This document shows positions 50,148 to 58,745 of a stretch of DNA of 64,000 nucleotides, piece by piece. This DNA comes from Paracoccaceae bacterium. GTDB taxonomy: Bacteria > Pseudomonadota > Alphaproteobacteria > Rhodobacterales > Rhodobacteraceae. The translations under genes and the position numbers were made by a program. Location of the stretch: positions 372,001 to 436,000 of the forward strand of contig JACKKJ010000001.1 of assembly GCA_024236495.1 (NCBI GenBank), given 5' to 3'. How positions within the stretch are numbered: position 1 is the stretch's first letter; the number at the start of each line of letters is the position of its first letter. The notes beneath the pieces are model-generated. The model ran no database searches, was not told where the DNA came from, and saw only the letters and a list, made by a program, of their open reading frames with translations.

Positions 50148-51032
50148 ATGAACATTCCGCTTGCAAACGGCCGGCTGGGCAGGGCCGCCGTCGAACGCTA
50201 CTGGGAAGACGGATACCTGCATCCGATCCGGGCGATTTCCCCGGCGCAGGCCGCCGAATGGAGGGCCGAGCTGGAAGCGATCGAGCGCGACTGGCTGGAC
50301 GCGGGGCTGCCGCTGCCGCTGAACACCTACAAGCGGGTGAATGCCAACTGCGTCATGCCGCTTGCGCACCGGATCGCCACCCACCCCGCGATCCTCGACG
50401 TGGTCGAGGGCGTGCTTGGCCCCGACCTGCTGATCTACGGCGTCGAATTCTTCATCAAGGAACCGCGCACGAAGCACAGGGTGTCGATGCACCAGGATCT
50501 GACCTACTGGGGCCTTGGGGCGATCGACGGCATGGTGACGATGTGGCTGGCACTGTCGCCCGCGACGCGCGCCTCGGGCTGCATGGATTTCGTGGCCGGA
50601 TCGCACCGCAACCCGATCCTGCCGCACGAGGATACCTTTGCCGAGGACAACCTGCTGAGTCGCGGGCAGGAGGTCAGGGTCGAGGTCGCCCCCGAGGACC
50701 GGGTGGCGATCGAGCTGATGCCGGGCGAGATCAGCCTGCATCATGGGCTCACGATCCACGGGTCCGGCCCCAACACGACGGACGACCGCCGCATCGGCGC
50801 GGTCGTGCGCTACCTCAGGCCCGAGGTCGCGCAGGAGGTGGGGGAGCAGGACTATGCGATGCTGGCGCGCGGCGCCGACCGTGCGCGCAACTTCATCCTG
50901 TTTGCCCCGCCGGAGGGGAATTTCACACCCGAAAGCCTTGCGCTTTACGACGAAATCCGCACCACTCAGGGCAAGTTCCTGATGAAGGGCACCAAGAACG
51001 ACAAGGGGCTATACGCAAAGGTCAACGCATGA
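50148..51032 (+). CDS. Phytanoyl-CoA dioxygenase (PhyH)-family Fe(II)/2OG oxygenase, PhnY-like
   Basis: A 294-residue non-haem iron oxygenase. The iron triad is visible: His115 and Asp117 in MHQDLTYW, and His204 in GLTIHGSGPN, with Arg214/Arg215 placed to bind 2-oxoglutarate. GSH(R)NP after the core strand is typical of PhyH proteins. The gene overlaps the HD-domain gene by ATGA, so the two are made together. In PhnY/PhnZ systems a PhyH enzyme hydroxylates the carbon next to phosphonate phosphorus and an HD enzyme cleaves it; that is the closest known model. GGGGAGG precedes the start. The substrate is not proven. Confidence 0.85.
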   Translation: MNIPLANGRLGRAAVERYWEDGYLHPIRAISPAQAAEWRAELEAIERDWLDAGLPLPLNTYKRVNANCVMPLAHRIATHPAILDVVEGVLGPDLLIYGVEFFIKEPRTKHRVSMHQDLTYWGLGAIDGMVTMWLALSPATRASGCMDFVAGSHRNPILPHEDTFAEDNLLSRGQEVRVEVAPEDRVAIELMPGEISLHHGLTIHGSGPNTTDDRRIGAVVRYLRPEVAQEVGEQDYAMLARGADRARNFILFAPPEGNFTPESLALYDEIRTTQGKFLMKGTKNDKGLYAKVNA

Positions 51033-51646
51033 AAACGGTCAGCTTTACCCAGATGAAGGACGGCACGAAGGAAGACTACGAATTCCTGACTGCCCACGAG
51101 ATCGACCACACGAAACACACCGCCGACCGGCTTCTGACGGCGCTGGTGGAACTGGACAAGAGCCTGTCGGGCTACCAGATCACCCGGCTTGGCCATTCGG
51201 TACAGTCCGCGACGCGCGCCTGGCGCGACGGGGCCGACATCGACTGGGTCGTCTCGGCGCTCCTGCACGATATCGGGGATATCTACGCACCCTACAATCA
51301 CGACGAATACGCCGCGACGATCCTGAAGCCCTTCGTGCGCGAACAATGCACCTGGTGCGTGCAGACCCACGGCGATTTCCAGATGCTGTACTACGGGCAC
51401 CACCTGGACGGGTTCGACCAGAACAAGCGCGAACGCCACCGGGGGAACCCCTATTTCGACGACTGCGCCGAATTCTGCGAACGCTGGGACCAGGCAAGCT
51501 TCGACCCGGACTACGACGACCTGCCGATCGCGTTCTTCGCGCCGATGGTGCGCGAGGTCTTCGACCGCAAGCCTTATGACCCGGCGGTGATACGGCGCGG
51601 CGAACGTGTCGCGCTGACGGATGCGAAGGTGGCGGCGGGGCGCTGA
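51029..51646 (+). CDS. HD-domain protein, PhnZ/TmpB-like mixed-valence diiron oxygenase candidate
   Basis: A 205-residue HD-domain protein. The ligand pattern expected for a diiron HD oxygenase is present: His56 (RLGHS), His80-Asp81 (LLHDIGD), His91 (YNHDEY), His114 (QTHGDF) and Asp154 (RWDQASFD). The 24-residue spacing from the first His to the HD pair equals that of PhnZ as I recall it. Hydrolytic HD phosphatases use fewer of these residues, so an oxygenase is favoured by this pattern and by the coupled PhyH gene, but hydrolase activity is not excluded. Confidence 0.75.
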   Translation: MKTVSFTQMKDGTKEDYEFLTAHEIDHTKHTADRLLTALVELDKSLSGYQITRLGHSVQSATRAWRDGADIDWVVSALLHDIGDIYAPYNHDEYAATILKPFVREQCTWCVQTHGDFQMLYYGHHLDGFDQNKRERHRGNPYFDDCAEFCERWDQASFDPDYDDLPIAFFAPMVREVFDRKPYDPAVIRRGERVALTDAKVAAGR

Positions 51647-51710
51647 TGCCGCCTGACCCTTGCCTTTCGCCCTGCAATCGGCTTCGACTGCCGGGCGAAA
51701 GCGAGGGCCG

Positions 51711-52907
51711 ATGCTGATTGACGCGATCATCCTTGCCTGCGGCCTTGCCGCCGCCGGACTTCTGCTTTGGCCCCGCCTGGCGGGGGCGCGGCTCTGGCGT
51801 GCGACGGTCACGCCCCTGGCCTCGATCATCGGATCGGGATTTCTGGTTCTCGGCCCGGTTCTCGAACACAGCTACGGCCTTTATGCACCCCTGGTGATGG
51901 CGCTTCTGTGTCTGGCCGCCTACGCGTTCGGGGATTCGATCCGCTTCAACATCACCCGCCGGATGGACGGCGCCGGCCAACGCAGCCCGGCCGAGGACCG
52001 GCTTGAAACCCTCGCCTCGTGGTCGCTTGCCTTCGCCTATGTGATCTCGGTCGCGTATTACCTGAACCTTTTCGGCGCCTTCGCGGTCAACCTCACGCCT
52101 TATGCCGGCGACTTCGCCGGACGCGTGGTCACGACGGCGGTCTTCGGCGTGATACTCGCGACCGGCTGGACCAAGGGGTTTCACGCGCTTGAGCGGATGG
52201 AACAGGTGTCGGTCGGGATCAAGCTGGCGATCATCGCCGCGATGCTTGCGGGGCTTGCGTTCTATTTCGCGCAAAAGCTGGGCGACGGCGGGCTGGTCAT
52301 CGACCCGCCCACACTGACCGGCTGGCCGGCGGTGCAACTGGCCTTCGGCCTGATCGTCACCGTCCAGGGGTTTGAAACCGCGCGCTATCTCGGCGCGGAA
52401 TACGATGCCCCGACGCGCCGTGCGGCGATGCGGATCGCACAGCTCCTGTCGACGGCGATCTACCTCGTCTATATCGGGCTGATCGCCTATCTCTTCGCGC
52501 CGGGCGAAGCGCAGCTTTCGGAAACCGCGATCATCGACATGATGCGGATCGTGGCGCCGGTGCTGCCCGGTCTTCTGGTCGCGGCGGCGCTGGCCGCGCA
52601 GTTCTCGGCCGCCGTTGCCGACACCGGCGGGGCGGGCGGGCTGATCACCGAACTGACGCGCGGGCGCATTCCGATTCGCAGCGCCTATGCCGTTCTTGTG
52701 GGTGCCGGGGTCGCGCTGACCTGGGCGTCTGACATCTTTTCGATCATCGCCTATGCCAGCCGCGCCTTCGCGCTTTACTATGCGGTTCAGGCCGCCATTG
52801 CGGCCTTCGGCGCCCAGGCGCAGCGATCCCGTGCGCGCGCCGCCGCCTATGCGGGCCTGGCGGTTCTGGGGCTTGTCATGGCCATTTTCGGAACGCCGGC
52901 CGAATAG
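51711..52907 (+). CDS. APC-superfamily-like multi-pass membrane protein
   Basis: A 398-residue protein with about ten hydrophobic segments. The sequence has a weak APC-transporter flavour (GSGFLVLGPVLEHSYG; GLIVTVQGFETARYLGAEYD, where FETARYLG resembles the GFE segment of amino acid/polyamine transporters). I do not recognise a precise family. It is shorter than most APC members, which have 12 helices. It follows the HD gene by 64 bases in the same direction, with GCGAGGG upstream, and could import the substrate of the PhyH/HD pair. Its stop is immediately adjacent to that of the convergent ZntB gene. Confidence 0.6.
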   Translation: MLIDAIILACGLAAAGLLLWPRLAGARLWRATVTPLASIIGSGFLVLGPVLEHSYGLYAPLVMALLCLAAYAFGDSIRFNITRRMDGAGQRSPAEDRLETLASWSLAFAYVISVAYYLNLFGAFAVNLTPYAGDFAGRVVTTAVFGVILATGWTKGFHALERMEQVSVGIKLAIIAAMLAGLAFYFAQKLGDGGLVIDPPTLTGWPAVQLAFGLIVTVQGFETARYLGAEYDAPTRRAAMRIAQLLSTAIYLVYIGLIAYLFAPGEAQLSETAIIDMMRIVAPVLPGLLVAAALAAQFSAAVADTGGAGGLITELTRGRIPIRSAYAVLVGAGVALTWASDIFSIIAYASRAFALYYAVQAAIAAFGAQAQRSRARAAAYAGLAVLGLVMAIFGTPAE

Positions 52908-53876
52908 CTACCCAAGGAGCTTTAGCTTGCGGAAAAGCCATATCTGAAGCCCGCAGATCGCCAGCAACAGGACGCAGACCGCCCAGAAGGCCCATGGCGT
53001 GCCCGACCCGGGCACCCCGCCCACGTTGATGCCCAAGAGCCCCGTCAGCAGCCCCAGCGGCAGGAAGATCGCGGCCACGACCGACAAGACAAGCATCTGC
53101 CGGTTCATCACCTCGGCGCGCAGGTCGGCCACCTGGTCGCGCACCACCTGCGCGCGGTCGCGGATCGCCTCAAGCTCTTCTGCAAGGCGCGTCACACGTT
53201 CGGTCGCTTCCCTGAGCCGCGACCGGTCGCGCTGGCTGAGCCAGCCAAGTTCCTCGATCTCAAGCGTCGACAGCGCGTCGCGCTGGGGAAACATGAAGCG
53301 CCTGAGGACCGAGGACATGCGCCGCACATCGGCCAGTTCGGCCCTGAGGCTGGGGTCGATGTCTGCGCCCACCGCATCCTCCAGATCGTCGAGACGTTCG
53401 TTCAGCGTTGCCACCACCGGCTCGGCCCGGTCCGCAAGGCGCAGCGCGATGCGGGCGATCAGGTCGCCCTGGGTCTGCGGCGCATGTCCCGCCTTCAGCC
53501 CCTCGACGACATCGCCGACCGCCAGAAGACGGCGATAGCGGCAGGCGATGATCGCGCCCCCCATCACGCAGATCCTGAGCGACACCATGTCCTCCGGCTC
53601 TGCCCCTGGGTTCAGGTTCACCCCCCGCAGGTTCATCAGCACCATGTCGCCATGCAGGGTGCAGCGTGGCCGCGTCTCTTCCGCCGTCAGCGCGGAGACA
53701 GCGATGGGATCAAGCCCCGATGCCTCCAGCCAGGACTTTCCCGCATGGGCCGACAGATCCACGATGACCCAGACGAAGCCCGCCCCCGGCATCAGATCGG
53801 CAAGCGGCCTTCCGCCCGGCTCGATCCGGTCGGCCCCGCCGGCCCCGTCCAGCACGAATGCCGCAAGCTCTTCCAT
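52908..53876 (-). CDS. zntB: Zinc transporter ZntB-like (CorA family)
   Basis: A 322-residue CorA-superfamily channel. A long cytoplasmic N-terminal domain with helices rich in Glu and Arg (about 155-265) leads to two C-terminal transmembrane helices. The loop between them reads GLLGINVGGVPG: the GxN pore motif is GIN as in ZntB, not the GMN of magnesium channels. Known members move Zn2+ across the inner membrane, and both export and import have been proposed. It is monocistronic, with its stop abutting that of the convergent permease gene. Confidence 0.88.
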   Translation of the reverse strand: MEELAAFVLDGAGGADRIEPGGRPLADLMPGAGFVWVIVDLSAHAGKSWLEASGLDPIAVSALTAEETRPRCTLHGDMVLMNLRGVNLNPGAEPEDMVSLRICVMGGAIIACRYRRLLAVGDVVEGLKAGHAPQTQGDLIARIALRLADRAEPVVATLNERLDDLEDAVGADIDPSLRAELADVRRMSSVLRRFMFPQRDALSTLEIEELGWLSQRDRSRLREATERVTRLAEELEAIRDRAQVVRDQVADLRAEVMNRQMLVLSVVAAIFLPLGLLTGLLGINVGGVPGSGTPWAFWAVCVLLLAICGLQIWLFRKLKLLG

Positions 53877-54001
53877 CGCCGCCCTCTTTCCCCGTTCCGC
53901 ACAGACTGCCCCGCCCGCGCGCCCTTGTCACCTCCCCGCCCCTTCCCCTCGCGCCGCCCTTTCGCTAAGGGAACGAGAAGAAAAACGGGATGTGACGACC
54001 G

Positions 54002-57000
54002 ATGCCAATGGAAAAGACCTTCAACGCCGCCGAGGCCGAAACCCGCCTCTACGAGGCCTGGGAAAACTCCGGCGCCTTCAAGGCCGGGGCCAATGCCTCG
54101 CGCGAGGATACGTTCTGCATCATGATCCCGCCGCCGAACGTGACCGGATCGCTCCACATGGGGCACGCGTTCAACAACACGCTGCAGGACATCCTCGTGC
54201 GCTGGCACCGGATGCGCGGCTTTGACACGCTCTGGCAGCCCGGCCAGGACCATGCGGGCATCGCGACCCAGATGGTCGTCGAACGCGAACTGGCGAAAAC
54301 CAACCGCCGCCGCACGGACATGAGCCGCGATGACTTCACCGCGCTGGTGTGGGAGCAGAAGCAGAAATCCGGCAACACGATCATCGACCAGTTGAAGCGC
54401 CTCGGCGCTTCCTGCGACTGGTCGAGGAACGCCTTTACCATGTCCGGCGCCCCGAACGCGCCGAAGGGGGAAGAGGGCAACTTCCACGACGCCGTCATCA
54501 AGGTCTTCGTGGACATGTACCGGAAGGGGCTGATCTATCGCGGCAAGCGCCTTGTGAACTGGGACCCGCATTTCGAAACCGCGATCTCCGACCTTGAGGT
54601 CGAGCAGGTCGAGGTGCAGGGCCAGATGTGGCACTTCAAATACCCGCTCGCGGGCGGTGAGACCTATGAATATGTCGAGAAGGACGAGGACGGAAACGTC
54701 TCCCTCCGCGAGACGCGCGACTACATTTCCATCGCCACGACCCGGCCCGAGACAATGCTGGGCGACGGCGCGGTCGCGGTGCATCCGTCGGACGAACGCT
54801 ACGCCCCCATCGTGGGCAAGCTTTGCGAAATTCCGGTCGGGCCGAAGGAACACCGCCGCCTCATTCCGATCATCACCGACGAATACCCCGATCCGACCTT
54901 CGGCTCGGGCGCGGTGAAGATCACCGGTGCGCATGACTTCAACGACTACGGCGTCGCCAAGCGCGGCAACATCCCCTGTTACCGGCTGATGGACACCAAG
55001 GCCCACATGCGCGCGGACGGTGCCGCTTACGCCGAGGCTGCTGCCACCGCGATGGCGGTGGCCAAGGGCGAAAAGACCCTGACCGAGGCCGAGGTGGACG
55101 CGGTCAACCTCGTCCCCGACGACCTGCGCGGGCTCGACCGCTACGAAGCCCGCAAGCGCGTGATCGCCCAGATCAACGCCGAAGGGCTGGCCGTCACCGT
55201 TCTGAAGAAAAGCATCGACGAAGAAACCGGGGCCGAACACCTCGAACGCATTCCCTTGGTCGAGCAGAACAAGATGATGCAGCCGCATGGCGACCGGTCG
55301 AAGGTCGTCATCGAGCCGATGCTGACCGACCAGTGGTTCGTCGATACCGCGAAGATCGTCGAACCCGCGCTGAAAGCCGTCCGCGACGGCATGGCCGCGC
55401 AAGAGGCCGGAACCTTTGACGAGAAAGCCGGCTACACCCGCATCCTGCCCGAACGCGACGCCAAGACCTATTTCCACTGGCTCGAAAACATCGAGCCCTG
55501 GTGCATCTCCCGCCAGCTTTGGTGGGGGCACCAGATTCCGGTGTGGTATGGGCCGGGCGTCACGAAATGGGATGAGCCGAAATACTACGAGCACGGATAT
55601 TTGACTGACTGGGTATTCGACGACGCAAATCCGGTTGCGTTTTGCGCGCCAGATTTCGAGACGGCAAAAACTCAAGCTCTCGCCTATTACCGAGCATTTG
55701 AAAACCACCCGAAATCCGTCACCGTGCTAAAGAAAGCGACAATCCATGAAGGCGCGGATTTTCGCGAGTCGATCGACTATAAGGCGCGCATTATCCTCTC
55801 CCGCGACCCCGACGTCCTCGACACCTGGTTCTCCTCCGGCCTCTGGCCCATCGGCACGCTCGGCTGGCCCGAGGAGACGGAGGAACTGAAGAAATACTTC
55901 CCGACCGATGTCCTCGTCACCGGCTTCGACATCATCTTCTTCTGGGTCGCCCGGATGATGATGATGCAGCTTGCCGTCGTGGATCAGGTCCCCTTCCACA
56001 CCGTCTATGTCCACGCCCTCGTGCGCGACGAGAAGGGCAAGAAGATGTCGAAGTCCTTGGGCAACGTCCTCGACCCGCTCGACCTCATCGCCGAATACGG
56101 CGCCGATGCGGTGCGCTTCACGCTCAGCGCCATGGCCGCGATGGGGCGTGACCTCAAGCTCTCGAAGGACCGCATCGCGGGCTACCGGAACTTCACCACG
56201 AAGCTCTGGAACGCCACCCGCTTCGCCGAAATGAACGGCGCGCTGCGCCGCGACGTGGGGGCGGCGGACCTGCCGCAGGCCACGCACACCGTCAACCGCT
56301 GGATCATCGGCGAAACCGCGCGGGCCCGCCTTGCCGTGGACGAGGCGCTGACGGCCTTCCGCTTCAACGACGCCGCCAATACGCTTTACGCCTTCGTCTG
56401 GGGCAAGGTCTGCGACTGGTACGTCGAGTTTGCCAAGCCCCTGATGGACGGCGACCAGGCGGGCGAAACCCGCGCCACCATGGCCTGGGTGCTCGACCAG
56501 TGCTACATCCTGATGCACCCCTTCATGCCCTTCATCACCGAAGAGCTCTGGGGCCAGACCGGCACGCGGCCGAAGATGCTCGTCCATGCCGACTGGCCGG
56601 CCTACGGCGCGGAGCTGATCGATGCCGACGCCGACCGCGAGATGAACTGGGTCATCGCTCTGATCGAGGATATCCGCTCCGCCCGGATGCAGATGCACGT
56701 CCCGGCGGGCCTCAAGCTGCCGATCGTGATGACCGCGATGGACGACCGCGGCCGCAAGGCCTTTGCCGACAACCAGCCGATGATCGAACGCCTCGCGCGG
56801 CTTGACGGCATGACCGAGGGCGCAGCCCCCAGGGGCTCGGTCACCGTCGCGGTCGAGGGGGGCGGCTTCGCCATCCCGCTCGAGGGCGTGATCGACATCG
56901 CCGAGGAAAAGGCGCGCCTGTCGAAAACGCTGGAAAAGCTCGAAAAGGACATGAACGGCCTGCGCGGACGCTTGTCGAACCCCAAGTTCGTCGATAGCGC

Positions 57001-57103
57001 CCCGGAGGAAATCGTCGAGGAGACCCGCGAAAAGCTTTCCCTCGCCGAGGAAGAGGCGGCCAAACTGAAAGCCGCGCTGGCCCGCCTGTCCGAGATCGGC
57101 TGA
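54002..57103 (+). CDS. valS: Valyl-tRNA synthetase
   Basis: A 1033-residue class I synthetase charging tRNA-Val. HIGH-type motif H52-MG-H55 (GSLHMGHAFN) and KMSKS at 681-685 (KGKKMSKSLGN) are intact. The editing domain lies between about 200 and 440 (TTRPETMLGDGAVAV). The C-terminal coiled coil (about 955-1030) clamps the tRNA. Residues about 524-600 are odd: in place of the usual short zinc-free linker before DPDVLDTWFSSGL there is a longer segment, with YYEHGYLTDWVFDDA and VTVLKKATIHEGADF, encoded by DNA of distinctly lower G+C. No frameshift is involved. Upstream is an ordinary promoter region without a T-box. Confidence 0.96.
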   Translation: MPMEKTFNAAEAETRLYEAWENSGAFKAGANASREDTFCIMIPPPNVTGSLHMGHAFNNTLQDILVRWHRMRGFDTLWQPGQDHAGIATQMVVERELAKTNRRRTDMSRDDFTALVWEQKQKSGNTIIDQLKRLGASCDWSRNAFTMSGAPNAPKGEEGNFHDAVIKVFVDMYRKGLIYRGKRLVNWDPHFETAISDLEVEQVEVQGQMWHFKYPLAGGETYEYVEKDEDGNVSLRETRDYISIATTRPETMLGDGAVAVHPSDERYAPIVGKLCEIPVGPKEHRRLIPIITDEYPDPTFGSGAVKITGAHDFNDYGVAKRGNIPCYRLMDTKAHMRADGAAYAEAAATAMAVAKGEKTLTEAEVDAVNLVPDDLRGLDRYEARKRVIAQINAEGLAVTVLKKSIDEETGAEHLERIPLVEQNKMMQPHGDRSKVVIEPMLTDQWFVDTAKIVEPALKAVRDGMAAQEAGTFDEKAGYTRILPERDAKTYFHWLENIEPWCISRQLWWGHQIPVWYGPGVTKWDEPKYYEHGYLTDWVFDDANPVAFCAPDFETAKTQALAYYRAFENHPKSVTVLKKATIHEGADFRESIDYKARIILSRDPDVLDTWFSSGLWPIGTLGWPEETEELKKYFPTDVLVTGFDIIFFWVARMMMMQLAVVDQVPFHTVYVHALVRDEKGKKMSKSLGNVLDPLDLIAEYGADAVRFTLSAMAAMGRDLKLSKDRIAGYRNFTTKLWNATRFAEMNGALRRDVGAADLPQATHTVNRWIIGETARARLAVDEALTAFRFNDAANTLYAFVWGKVCDWYVEFAKPLMDGDQAGETRATMAWVLDQCYILMHPFMPFITEELWGQTGTRPKMLVHADWPAYGAELIDADADREMNWVIALIEDIRSARMQMHVPAGLKLPIVMTAMDDRGRKAFADNQPMIERLARLDGMTEGAAPRGSVTVAVEGGGFAIPLEGVIDIAEEKARLSKTLEKLEKDMNGLRGRLSNPKFVDSAPEEIVEETREKLSLAEEEAAKLKAALARLSEIG
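55571..55800 (+). other. Low-G+C patch inside valS
   Basis: By hand count 116 of 230 bases are G or C (50%) against 43 of 60 (72%) in the 60 bases that follow. Codons rare elsewhere in the window cluster here (TTG, GTA, CCA, ACT, CAA, CGA, CTA, AAA). It codes for the unusual linker before DPDVLDTWFS. It looks like a recombined or recently inserted segment. Confidence 0.6.
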
Positions 57104-57107
57104 CGCC

Positions 57108-57158
57108 TTCTTCTTTTCTCAAATATCCCGGGGGTCCGGGGGCAGCGCCCCCGGCCTT
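57108..57158 (+). repeat. Dispersed 3'-end repeat, copy F
   Basis: Starts four bases after the valS stop: CTTCTTCTTTTCTCAAATAT, then CCCGGGGGTCC and the palindrome CCGGGGGCAGCGCCCCCGG. Confidence 0.7.
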
Positions 57159-57203
57159 GCCCCGCCCGCCCCGGCTTCCCATATCGAAAGCCGGAGGTAT
57201 CCC

Positions 57204-57539
57204 ATGTCCAACTGGCTGAACCCCATCGCCGAACGCCGGATGCTGATCGCCCGCGCGGAAGGCAAGCTCGATCACCTGACCGGAGAGGGCCGCCCGCTTG
57301 CCAGGCGCCCGGGCGATGCCCCGGCCGATGCCGGCCTTGCCACAGGCTTTCGCCTGATGGCCGAAGCGGGCGCCCTGCCGCAGGAACTGCTGCTCAAGCG
57401 CGACCTTGCCGCCGCCAGGGCCGCCTATGGCGACGCCACGACCGAGGATGAACGCCACGTCGCAATGCGCCGGATCGCGACGATCGAACTCAAGGTCGCC
57501 GTCGCCGAAGAGGCGCGCAGGAAGTTCATGCGCGATTGA
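57204..57539 (+). CDS. DUF1992 (DnaJ-homologue C28-like) protein
   Basis: A 111-residue protein of the DUF1992 family: an ERRMLIARAEGKLDHLTGEGRP N-terminal segment (first nineteen residues shown are characteristic), RPGDAPAD, and a helical C-terminus. The family is conserved in bacteria and as the DNAJC28 domain of eukaryotes; its role is not known to me. GGAGG lies five bases before the ATG. It follows valS by 100 bases in the same direction. Confidence 0.85.
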   Translation: MSNWLNPIAERRMLIARAEGKLDHLTGEGRPLARRPGDAPADAGLATGFRLMAEAGALPQELLLKRDLAAARAAYGDATTEDERHVAMRRIATIELKVAVAEEARRKFMRD

Positions 57540-57579
57540 ACGCTTGCCGCGGGGCGCGAATTCGGCTTTCACTCGCCCC

Positions 57580-58686
57580 ATGACCGGCCCACGCTATACC
57601 CCTGTCGTGGCGGCGCTGCCCGCGACCGTCCCCTTCGTCGGCCCCGAAACGCAAGAGCGTGTCCGGGGCCGCCCCTTCGCCGCGCGCCTCGGCGCGAACG
57701 AAAGCGTCTTCGGCCCCTCGCCCCGCGCGATCGAGGCTATGGCGCGCGCGGCGCGCGATGTCTGGATGTACGGCGACCCGGAAAATCACGACCTGCGCCA
57801 GGCGCTTGCCGCCCACCACGGCGTCCAGCCGGGCAATATCGCCGTTGGCGAAGGGATCGACGGGCTTCTGGGCTACCTCGTGCGGATGCTGGTCGAACCC
57901 GGCGATGCGGTCGTGACCTCCGACGGCGCCTACCCGACCTTCAACTTCCACGTCACCGGCTTCGGCGGCACCCTGCACAAGGTGCCCTACCGGGGCGGCC
58001 ACGAAGACCCCGAGGCGCTGGTTGCGCGGGCCGCCGAAACCGGGGCGAAGCTGGTCTACATCGCCAATCCCGACAATCCGATGGGGTCATGGCACGGGGC
58101 CGAAACCATTGCACGGATGATCGACGCGGTGCCGGAAGGGACGCTTCTGGTGCTGGACGAGGCCTATATCGAGCTGGCACCGCCCGGCCTTGCCCCACGC
58201 CTCGACGCCGATGATGCCCGCGTGATCCGGATGCGGACCTTCTCCAAGGGCTACGGGATGGCGGGCGCACGGGTCGGCTACGCCATCGGCGCGGCGCCCC
58301 TGATCGCCTCCTTCGACAAGATCCGCAACCACTTCGGCATGGGCCGTATCGCCCAGGCCGGCGCACTGGCCGCGCTGGCCGATCAGGACTGGCTGCGGCA
58401 AGTCCAGGAAAAGGTCGCCGCCGCCCGCGACCGGCTGGCCGGGATCGCCCGGACCAACGGGCTTGTGCCGCTCCCGTCGGCCACCAATTTCGTGACGATG
58501 GATTGCGGCGGCGACGGCGCCCTTGCGCGGCGGGTGCTTGCGGAACTGGTCGCCCGCGACATCTTCGTGCGCATGCCCTTCGTCGCGCCGCATGACCGCT
58601 GCATCCGGGTCAGCGCCGGCCTCGAACCGGATCTGGCGGCCTTCGCCGCTGCGCTTCCCGCGGCCCTGGCGATGGCCCGGGCCTGA
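57580..58686 (+). CDS. HisC-like PLP aminotransferase
   Basis: A 368-residue fold type I aminotransferase. The PLP lysine is Lys223 in RTFSKGYGMAGARVGY. Asn-Pro-Asp of ANPDNPMGSW and the tyrosine of DEAYIELA bind PLP. ANESVFGPSP is the usual N-terminal substrate segment. Homologues are annotated as histidinol-phosphate or aromatic aminotransferases. No his genes are near, so it may be a general amino acid transaminase. The start at 57580 lacks a clear ribosome-binding site. Repeat copy G follows its stop. Confidence 0.87.
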   Translation: MTGPRYTPVVAALPATVPFVGPETQERVRGRPFAARLGANESVFGPSPRAIEAMARAARDVWMYGDPENHDLRQALAAHHGVQPGNIAVGEGIDGLLGYLVRMLVEPGDAVVTSDGAYPTFNFHVTGFGGTLHKVPYRGGHEDPEALVARAAETGAKLVYIANPDNPMGSWHGAETIARMIDAVPEGTLLVLDEAYIELAPPGLAPRLDADDARVIRMRTFSKGYGMAGARVGYAIGAAPLIASFDKIRNHFGMGRIAQAGALAALADQDWLRQVQEKVAAARDRLAGIARTNGLVPLPSATNFVTMDCGGDGALARRVLAELVARDIFVRMPFVAPHDRCIRVSAGLEPDLAAFAAALPAALAMARA

Positions 58687-58687
58687 C

Positions 58688-58740
58688 CCCCTTCAGTCTG
58701 GCGAAAATACTCCGGGGTCCGGGGCGGCGCCCCGGCCCTG
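58688..58740 (+). repeat. Dispersed 3'-end repeat, copy G
   Basis: Starts one base after the aminotransferase stop and is the clearest copy: CCTTCAGTCTGGCGAAAAT, then ACTCCGGGGTCC and the palindrome CCGGGGCGGCGCCCCGG. Confidence 0.8.
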
Positions 58741-58745
58741 CGGGA

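Noticed and set aside
55571..55800. Frameshift or pseudogene in valS
   Set aside because: The frame is uninterrupted and the HMGH and KMSKS motifs are intact on either side.
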